55,513 nt of DNA from Desulfurococcales archaeon (lineage in GTDB: Archaea; Thermoproteota; Thermoprotei_A; Sulfolobales; NBVN01): contig JAGDWE010000009.1 in the NCBI GenBank assembly GCA_023255965.1, positions 1-55,513 on the forward strand, written 5' to 3'. The notes under the pieces are model-generated. The model made no database searches and was not told the origin of the DNA. It worked only from the letters and a program-made list of their open reading frames with translations. Both the position numbers and the translations under genes were made by a program. Of this stretch, positions 48,453-55,513 are shown piece after piece (the first letter of the stretch is position 1; each line of letters begins with the position of its first letter).

Positions 48453-51116
48453 TCAAATCCTATTTGAAGTTATATCCTTATTAGGAGAATTAAAACCCCT
48501 GACTTTAACGCTCTTCCTAAATAACTCCTCCTCTGTAACTTCATCACCAAACGTGTATAGATTATTTAATACTATACTGTCAGTTTCCTCATCATATATC
48601 GGTTCATCAACGCTAACTACAGCTCTTTTAAGGCTCTTACCATGGTATACGTAATTAACTGTTATGAAGGTCCAGAACATGCTTACCTGATACGGGCTTA
48701 AATTTATCGGAGGCCCTGTAAGCCTCATCAATGCCTCCTTAACGTTCCCCCCATGAAATGTTGTATTATGTGTTAGTATGAGGGACCCTGATATAGCATA
48801 GATATGTGTTTCAGGTACCTCAATATCGTAGAGAAGGCTTTCCTTCTCCACTACTTCTACCTTCTTCACCCTTAATAGCAGGAGTTTTCCTCTCAACCCT
48901 TTATCATGCTTTGGCTTTCCATGCATCTTAATGTTCGCATAATTCATGTAAGCGATATTATCTACATTATCTAGGAGGTCGAGGATTTCAAATGCCTTTT
49001 GCTCGTATTCACCTCCACGGATATGAATGAGGTATGTAGCACCTCCGTTTACAGAGCATCCACGTTTCCTCAGACGAACATCTGCAACTATTCCTAAGCT
49101 CCTTAATATGAGATATAAGCTTTCAGCAAGCCTTCTATTAGCGGTCTTTACTGTAATACCACTGCCCTTCCTTGTACGAATGGCACCTGCATCGAAATAT
49201 CCCTCAATTATACCTACTCTAAAATCCTCAGGCGCTCTAAGAGCTAAATCCAGCGGTACACATCTATTGTGCTCATGTACCCTACCATCCAGTAACCCCA
49301 CCAGGAACCTCGTGAAAATCGATGAGCGAATGAGAATGCGAGCAACATTACCACTATCATAGATAGAGATCGCGTCCTTTAGCCCTAGTTCCTCCAAGGC
49401 ATGTAATATCTTCTTTTGCTTCCATGAAGCGTCTACACTCATATTGAACGTTACTCTGACGGGGATCCCATACTCGTCATGCTCTACATCACCACTTACG
49501 AGGAAGGACCCTATGAGATAGCCTAGATCCTTGCTTAACTTTACTATATATGGGAAGGGGGGTTCTTGACTAGATGTGTTAGCATGGATTACGAGGTCCT
49601 TAAGCTTACGCCCATCGTATTCCCTCCCCCTTAAGATCGCATCTGCATCCTTAGCAGACATGCATTTACTTTGAGTCTCACTTTTATCACAGATTACCAA
49701 AGATCTCTTGTAGTCGTCTTCTAAGTAATCCATTGTTATTACGTAGCGCATAGTTGTCGGGCCAAGCTGTGGAGGATGAGGAAGTGATATGAGTATGTCC
49801 CCAGGTTTAAGATCTTTTGCAGGTTTTGTAATAGATTTCCCTTTCTCGTACACTATGACCGAATGTTCCTCATGAACTTCGTGAACAACTCCCCCACTAA
49901 CATGTATTCTTACAAACCTACGGCTACCGTCCTTGATTATCGCCCTCGATATAGGTACCCATCTGGCAACTCCTTTCACGTCCCCAGTAACAACCTCCAC
50001 GTGTTTATACTTCCCATTAATCACACCCTCAACTACGTCGCCAATTTCATATAGATCTACTTTACCATCGACTTTTGCAAGGACAAGCTGATCCTTAGGT
50101 AAGCATAGTCCGCCTAAGCCCATGTTCATTGCTTGAACTAATACCTGAGCTTCGCTCCCCCTAGTCTCACCTATTACTATGTATCTACTTACCGATGCCC
50201 TTAGTGCTGCCTTAGATAACGTAAATTGATCTAAGAAATTATTTGGGACGGTTGATGTAGGCACTATATACCTAACCCAGTTACTCTTAGGCGGTGGATC
50301 GATCTCAGGAGTGTCTTCTATAATGACTATCTTCCAGGTCTGTGGTATGCATTCGTACAGTATCGCCCTAAGTAATGTCGTTTTACCCGAGCCCGGAGGC
50401 CCTAAAATTACTATACTACCCCTCGATCTGATCACGGCATTTATGTACTTAACTAAAGCTCTAGGCAAAGTTCCCTCACTAATTAACGAATTTAAACTTA
50501 TGCCGCCATAGTTTCTCTTCTTCCTAATGGTTATCTCAGGTCTATCTAAGCTTACCTCAGGTAGCACTAAGTGCACCCTATGACCTCCATCTACATCAGG
50601 GAGGTTGGCATCCAAAATGGGGTATGACTTAGATATTATCTTACCCGCCTTCTCCGAAAATAAATTGATATACCTAAGGACTTCCTCAACATCGCTTAAA
50701 ACTATATTCGTAGGTATATAATCAGCCTCCGGATCAATTCTTAAGACCTTACTATGTCTAACCCATATAGGGCCGGGACCTACGACTGTTATATCTTCAA
50801 TGTAGGGATCATCAATTAATACTTGGAACTTCTTATACTTAAGTTCCTTCCTTAGTACATAAAGGACGCTTATGAAATCTTCATTACTAATGCCCAAGAC
50901 CTCTGAAACAGCCTTAGATAATATTAAATCATTTAATTCGCAATTATATGGTATTGAGGTAAGTATCTTATCCATATTCCTAAGGACTAACTCCTCAACG
51001 TCCTTGCCCAGGAATTCCTCAACAACGTATTGATAGCTATTACCGTACTTAATTATCTTGATGTTAGATATGCCTACATTATATTCATCAATAACCTCAG
51101 CCTTGAGCCCGGTCAT
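48453..51116 (-). CDS. TadA/FlaI/GspE-type secretion ATPase interrupted by an intein
   Basis: VILGPPGSGKTTLLRAI Walker A, IIEDTPEIDPP, YIVIGETRGSEAQVLVQAMNMGLGGL | intein | TTFHGGNVKEALMRL. Confidence 0.95.
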   Translation of the reverse strand: MTGLKAEVIDEYNVGISNIKIIKYGNSYQYVVEEFLGKDVEELVLRNMDKILTSIPYNCELNDLILSKAVSEVLGISNEDFISVLYVLRKELKYKKFQVLIDDPYIEDITVVGPGPIWVRHSKVLRIDPEADYIPTNIVLSDVEEVLRYINLFSEKAGKIISKSYPILDANLPDVDGGHRVHLVLPEVSLDRPEITIRKKRNYGGISLNSLISEGTLPRALVKYINAVIRSRGSIVILGPPGSGKTTLLRAILYECIPQTWKIVIIEDTPEIDPPPKSNWVRYIVPTSTVPNNFLDQFTLSKAALRASVSRYIVIGETRGSEAQVLVQAMNMGLGGLCLPKDQLVLAKVDGKVDLYEIGDVVEGVINGKYKHVEVVTGDVKGVARWVPISRAIIKDGSRRFVRIHVSGGVVHEVHEEHSVIVYEKGKSITKPAKDLKPGDILISLPHPPQLGPTTMRYVITMDYLEDDYKRSLVICDKSETQSKCMSAKDADAILRGREYDGRKLKDLVIHANTSSQEPPFPYIVKLSKDLGYLIGSFLVSGDVEHDEYGIPVRVTFNMSVDASWKQKKILHALEELGLKDAISIYDSGNVARILIRSSIFTRFLVGLLDGRVHEHNRCVPLDLALRAPEDFRVGIIEGYFDAGAIRTRKGSGITVKTANRRLAESLYLILRSLGIVADVRLRKRGCSVNGGATYLIHIRGGEYEQKAFEILDLLDNVDNIAYMNYANIKMHGKPKHDKGLRGKLLLLRVKKVEVVEKESLLYDIEVPETHIYAISGSLILTHNTTFHGGNVKEALMRLTGPPINLSPYQVSMFWTFITVNYVYHGKSLKRAVVSVDEPIYDEETDSIVLNNLYTFGDEVTEEELFRKSVKVRGFNSPNKDITSNRI
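48765..50105 (-). other. Intein (aa 338-784 of host ORF, ~447 aa) with degenerate LAGLIDADG endonuclease domain
   Basis: Starts CLPKDQLVLAKVDGK, block B-like HEVHEEHSVIVY, ends YDIEVPETHIYAISGSLILTHN followed by +1 Thr. Confidence 0.95.
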
Positions 51117-51151
51117 AATCCCACTAAAAAATAGTGTTTATTTTTACCCTG

Positions 51152-51676
51152 CTACTTAACTACCACTTTGACTACGTAATTATTACCTAAAATGTCCTTA
51201 ACCTCAAGTATTACGACGGAGATCCTTGAAGTGATGTTAGGTAGTGTTATAAGCAACGTAGCTTCATCACCTGGGCTTAGTATTGATTTACCTGAGATTC
51301 TCGTTGCTGAAGTATTGATGGTGCCACCGTCTTCAAATACTATTGTGGCATTGACATGATTGCTTAGATCTAAGTCCTTACCTCCTTTATTAGCTAAGCT
51401 CAGCACCATGGTTACGTTGTTATTTCTGTAATCCATAGCCACGATGTTTGCAACTAATTCGGGCGCTACCGAATATCCATATGCCTTACTTACTTGTGAG
51501 GATAGCCAATTTTGAACTGCAAGGGTTACTGGAATAGCTACTGCTATTAGAGCAAGAACTATTATCAGGTCACTCACACCTAACCTGATTTTGTTGACTG
51601 AGCATTTGCGGGCTACCATATTAACACCCCCGTTACTTTCAATAAACTTATAAAGTGTTCTTGAATCCACAACCAA
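51152..51676 (-). CDS. Type IV pilin/archaellin-like protein with class III signal peptide; likely start at 51619
   Basis: MVARKCSVNKIRLG-VSDLIIVLALIAVAIPVTLAVQNWL prepilin-like N-terminus. Confidence 0.75.
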   Translation of the reverse strand: MVVDSRTLYKFIESNGGVNMVARKCSVNKIRLGVSDLIIVLALIAVAIPVTLAVQNWLSSQVSKAYGYSVAPELVANIVAMDYRNNNVTMVLSLANKGGKDLDLSNHVNATIVFEDGGTINTSATRISGKSILSPGDEATLLITLPNITSRISVVILEVKDILGNNYVVKVVVK

Positions 51677-52001
51677 CCTTACTAGCGGGATCTCAATTTA
51701 GCGAAGCGCCCATCCACATCATCTTATTGGAATTAGAGCTAAGGGGATCGCCATTTATTAGTAAGATAACTGAGATGAGCATCTAAATATCTAACTAAAG
51801 ATTTTGCTGGCGGTTCCCCAGGACGGAGCTCTATCCTCACAAACTCCGATGTAGCAAAAGCTTAGACAGGAGTTGAGCCCGAACCCTCATGGCAGATGGT
51901 ACAGCACTAAACCTCGTTGTAGGAGTCCGCGCTAAGGATTAAAGGAGGTTGGTTGAAAAGTACGGAACTTAATAAGACATCATAAAATTAAATTAGCTTA
52001 A

Positions 52002-52406
52002 CTATCTATATCTAGAGGATCTATCTGCGTAATGGACTTTAAACGTCTTAGGTTTTAATACCGTAACTATATACTCGAATGCCTTCCATGGATCACTTTT
52101 CTCTCCACAAGTGTATATATCTACTGTAGCATACCTGTAGTTGACCCATGTATGTATAGCTATATGTGATTCCATAACTAACGCGAGTACTGAAACTCCT
52201 CCCTTAACTCCCTCAACCTTCCACGACTTGACCTCAACTAGTGTCATATTAGCTAATTGAGCTGCCTTAATAACTACGTCCCTAAGTAGATGTTCATCGG
52301 AGATCGCGTCAATAAGCGGCTCATAAAGATTCGCATATATATGTCTGCCTATTATCGCCTCGTCCATTTGTTTTAATTCATTACCTGATTGAGGGATTAC
52401 CTCCAT
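52002..52406 (-). CDS. speD: Pyruvoyl-dependent S-adenosylmethionine (or arginine) decarboxylase, SpeD family
   Basis: VMESHIAIHTWVNYRYATVDIYTCGEKSDPWKAFEYI includes ESH self-cleavage site. Confidence 0.9.
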   Translation of the reverse strand: MEVIPQSGNELKQMDEAIIGRHIYANLYEPLIDAISDEHLLRDVVIKAAQLANMTLVEVKSWKVEGVKGGVSVLALVMESHIAIHTWVNYRYATVDIYTCGEKSDPWKAFEYIVTVLKPKTFKVHYADRSSRYR

Positions 52407-52565
52407 CTTATTATTACTTCCTCCTAATCAACTGCTTGTACCGGTCTAGGTTTATAAACTTAACGTATATAGGGTTCTACAAATGACATAATAAGGTACT
52501 AACCTAAGAGGAATACTTAACCGATCACACTTAGGATCATCAATTAAGGCATAATAATTTGATGG

Positions 52566-52666
52566 AGCCGCCGCCGGGATTTGAACCCGGGACCTCCGCC
52601 TTACCAGGGCGGCGCCTAGTACCTCAACCTACTTGGTTGAGGGTCCACCCGCTGAGCTACGGCGGC
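52566..52666 (-). tRNA. tRNA-Thr (anticodon GGT) with 28-nt intron at 52616-52643 in the D-stem; CCA encoded
   Basis: GCCGCCG acceptor, loop CTGGTAA, T-arm CCGGGTTCAAATCCCGG; insertion contains perfect 8-bp hairpin CCTCAACC/GGTTGAGG with a bulge-helix-bulge. Confidence 0.95.
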
Positions 52667-52725
52667 ATCTAACAATACCTTGAACTACTATATTTTAAAC
52701 TTTCATATATCTTCGACCTCCTGGG

Positions 52726-52885
52726 GCCTAAAGGACGGGGATAGGCATCAACCCGATCCTATACCCTGTTTGAGGGGCATTTGGGAACTTAAGCCCAAAC
52801 GAGCTTAATTTAATTCCTTAAGGCAATCAATCATCAAATACATTAAGATGTATTTATAAGCCTTCATCCACGTCTCAAAGAGCTG
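52726..52885. repeat. Family-A dispersed ~160 bp repeat
   Basis: gcctaaaggacggggat...tgtttgaggggcatttggg...attccttaaggcaatcaatcatcaaatacattaagatgtatttataag. Confidence 0.7.
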
Positions 52886-53005
52886 GACTACCATCATATT
52901 TCAGATTATTTAATGATGACAGCACTAAGATCCAGATAGGGGATCTCTGGCCACCCCGACTGCCCAGCAGATGACAAATGTAGCCACGAATAGATGCTGG
53001 GAACC

Positions 53006-53035
53006 CGCCCTTCGTGGCGGGGAGGAAGTTGGTGG
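53006..53035. repeat. IS200/IS605-type terminal sequence, decayed
   Basis: acccgcccttcgtggcggggaggaagttgg. Confidence 0.45.
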
Positions 53036-53081
53036 GTAGGGCCATTAAGGGAGGGTTAAGATGGCTAGTTGCAGTGGGCAG

Positions 53082-53828
53082 TTACATGTTTTCGCTTTCC
53101 TTTAGGTATTTATTAGATAGTTCTAAATCACCTTTAAGTCTATATACTTCGGCTAATTCCTTAAGTGCTTCAGGCGTTCTGTGGCACCTTAAGGCATTTT
53201 CATAGTTAGTAATTGCGTTATCTAAATCCCCTATTAACGTGTAAAGCCTAGCTAATCCTAAATAACCTTCGTAGCTATTTACATCCATGCTAATGACCCT
53301 CACAAATAAATCGTAGGCGTTCTTAAATGCTCTTTCGGATTGCTCTCTTAATGGGAAATTGCTCGTCCTCTCATATTCTTTAAGGATCTTTAAGTAATTA
53401 AGGTAGATATTGCCCCTGATAACATATGCCTCAGCATCCTGAGGGGCCAACAACCCTAGGATTTCGCTAAGTATGAATACGTTAGCTAATGGGTGTTCTT
53501 CTGCTCCGATGCTCTCTAAATGGTTTATGATGGTGTTAACGTTCCTTAACCATAGCCTAAGAACCTTCTTAAAGCAAGCTACTAAGCCGTCATACGACTT
53601 AAGTAGGTATTCAATAACCTCCACGTCTCGTAAGCCTAGCAAATCGTCTAAATTGATTAACAACAAATAAAGCACTGAGTAACGACCTTCGCTATCAGCC
53701 TCCATGGCATTCTTAAACAACTCCACTACATCCTTAATTAAACGCTCGTCGCGTTCACCTCCTAAGCTGATCTCACCTAATTTTATGAATAACTTTGATA
53801 GCAGCTCTTCGGCACTCATTCTACGCAC
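53082..53828 (-). CDS. TPR-repeat protein
   Basis: YLGLARLYTLIGDLDNAITNYENALRCHRTPEALKELAEVYRLKGDLELSNKYLKE. Confidence 0.8.
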   Translation of the reverse strand: MRRMSAEELLSKLFIKLGEISLGGERDERLIKDVVELFKNAMEADSEGRYSVLYLLLINLDDLLGLRDVEVIEYLLKSYDGLVACFKKVLRLWLRNVNTIINHLESIGAEEHPLANVFILSEILGLLAPQDAEAYVIRGNIYLNYLKILKEYERTSNFPLREQSERAFKNAYDLFVRVISMDVNSYEGYLGLARLYTLIGDLDNAITNYENALRCHRTPEALKELAEVYRLKGDLELSNKYLKESENM

Positions 53829-53972
53829 CTGATAATTTATCGTATAAAAGAATGTTTTAAATATCTACTTCGAGCTTAAACAATACAATGACGTGGCTGC
53901 CATGATACATGATGCGTTAGATAAATAAAACTCCTTACTTATAATCTCTTAAATTATCTTTTAATTAATGAT

Positions 53973-54611
53973 TTAGATTTTCTGGACTAGCTGTTTTACT
54001 AGTTTTACTGCTCTTACAGGGTTGAATATGCCGCAACTACAACAAGCAGCCATTACCTCAGCTGCTTCCTCAGCCGTTATTCTACCCCTCTTAACATCTT
54101 GAGCTAACTTCATAACTAGATGCCTTGATACGAACTGATGTCCACACATCGTACATATCTTAAGCACCTCCTCGTGCTTGGGCAATAATTCGGTCTTACC
54201 CCAGATGCCTAATGATATGTTAACGGTATGCGGCCTAGCAATCTTTTTAACTTCATCGTAAAGACCGCTAATAACCACTGACATACCTAAGTCGGCCTTC
54301 TTTAAATCGTCTACAACCTTCTTAACCGTCCCTAGGTCCGTAAATACACCATGGAATATCGATCTGTCATGCACTCCCTCAAGTAATTTCCCGACAGGAT
54401 CGATCCTGAAGCCCGCCCTATACCTGCTTCCTTGTGTCATATCACCTATGTTGACTGGATTATGTTTACTGATTATTCTTAAGGCTTCAGCTAACTTAGG
54501 GGCCGCGCCCTTGTCGTTAAATCCTCTAGCGGACATCACTAATACCACGAAGTCTTCCTTTAATTCCTCGTAAGTACCTTGCCTATGTAATGTGTGAGTC
54601 ATTACTCCCAC
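53973..54611 (-). CDS. Conserved redox-associated protein with C-terminal Cys motifs
   Basis: CTMCGHQFVSRHL ... CCSCGIFNP; overlaps upstream ferredoxin gene. Confidence 0.65.
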   Translation of the reverse strand: MGVMTHTLHRQGTYEELKEDFVVLVMSARGFNDKGAAPKLAEALRIISKHNPVNIGDMTQGSRYRAGFRIDPVGKLLEGVHDRSIFHGVFTDLGTVKKVVDDLKKADLGMSVVISGLYDEVKKIARPHTVNISLGIWGKTELLPKHEEVLKICTMCGHQFVSRHLVMKLAQDVKRGRITAEEAAEVMAACCSCGIFNPVRAVKLVKQLVQKI

Positions 54612-55354
54612 CCAATAAACGGCTTACCTAAACCTATGTTTATCTTCATATTCGGTCTGGGCTCTATACCTAATTGCCTAAGCACCTCAAAGGCCTCTGG
54701 CTCGCCATCAGGTTTCACCCGGCTTACTAATCCAACGGAGATGACCGTGTTTAACTCCTTGCTAACCTCCTTAACTATCTGTAAGACCTTAGATGCTAAC
54801 TCCTTAGGTGCCTTAGCCTCAACTACCGCTGAGAGTAGGTATACATTACGTAGCTTAGGGTCTCTGACCTCCCCCGTCCTAGGATCTATTAGTAACTTGG
54901 TAACTGGGTTCTCAGGTTCGAATGTAACGTAGGGGGCTATAGCCCTGCAGACCTTCTCGATATCTGATACACGGACCCCCACCCCAGTAGGTCTACCCAT
55001 ATCTAGTGAGAAGCCTATCTCACCGAACTTAAACCTACCTGTTACGTCATTAGTCTTCATCTCCTCAGTACCCCTGCCAGCCATACCTGTCTCAGGCCAT
55101 ACAGCAGTAGCTGATGCGAAGAAGAACTTCAGCCTCCGTTCAAATGGCATCTTCTCAGGTGGCGTAGGTTCAATAGCGTCCTTAGGACATCTAGCAACCC
55201 TATAGCAAATCCAGCACTCAACGCACTTATCCTCATCAACCCTAGCGAAGGACCTACCACCCTCACTAACTATTTGTATAGCGCCTGTAGGACAGAAGGG
55301 CACGCAATGCGTACATGCAACGCATTTAGAGGGATTTATGTACAAATGCATCAC
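54602..55354 (-). CDS. 2x[4Fe-4S] ferredoxin-domain protein with C-terminal extension
   Basis: CVACTHCVPFCPTGAI ... CVECWICYRVARCPKDAI. Confidence 0.85.
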   Translation of the reverse strand: MMHLYINPSKCVACTHCVPFCPTGAIQIVSEGGRSFARVDEDKCVECWICYRVARCPKDAIEPTPPEKMPFERRLKFFFASATAVWPETGMAGRGTEEMKTNDVTGRFKFGEIGFSLDMGRPTGVGVRVSDIEKVCRAIAPYVTFEPENPVTKLLIDPRTGEVRDPKLRNVYLLSAVVEAKAPKELASKVLQIVKEVSKELNTVISVGLVSRVKPDGEPEAFEVLRQLGIEPRPNMKINIGLGKPFIGWE

Positions 55355-55513
55355 CGGAGGATATATTTAGGCAGGGGTTTAAAAACATAACGTAAGAAAC
55401 CCCAGCTAGTATTTACCTGCCTTAGTAGGAGGTTAAAAGTAGAAAGATTTATAAGTAATGTTAAAGTAGATCTCAAGGTGTTATTGGTGTCGTTAAGGCC
55501 TTCAACCACGCTA

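Overview
This is a 55.5 kb, AT-rich chromosomal window from a hyperthermophilic crenarchaeon. The Cren7 chromatin protein, reverse gyrase, eS26/eL44/eS27/eIF2alpha/Nop10 cluster, POR gamma-delta-alpha-beta cluster, tungsten AOR and non-canonical tRNA introns point to Thermoproteales; genus is not resolved. Most of it is dense housekeeping coding sequence. Accessory content includes: (i) a type IV pilus/secretion locus with a VirB4/HerA-like ATPase, a TadA/FlaI-type ATPase split by a ~447-aa intein whose LAGLIDADG motifs look catalytically dead, a TadC/FlaJ protein, a large beta-rich protein and a class-III-signal pilin; (ii) a tightly overlapping three-gene operon (920-4909) of a polytopic membrane/coiled-coil protein, a small protein with a PH-like N-terminus, and a protein that by eye resembles a divergent FtsZ/tubulin core without its nucleotide-binding motif; (iii) two C/D-box sRNAs between the AOR and reverse gyrase genes whose guides appear to match adjacent nucleotides of one conserved 23S rRNA segment; (iv) three tRNA genes, two with introns at unusual positions (D-stem and 5' anticodon stem); (v) a degenerate nitrilase-fold protein coupled to reverse gyrase by a TAATG overlap; (vi) many decayed IS200/IS605-TnpB relics, including a ~208 bp nearly identical inverted repeat 10 kb apart. 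Two short housekeeping genes absent from the ORF track (nop10, rpo12/rpoP) were found by reading the sequence. No rRNA or CRISPR array was seen. All family calls are from motif recognition by eye; no database search was run.
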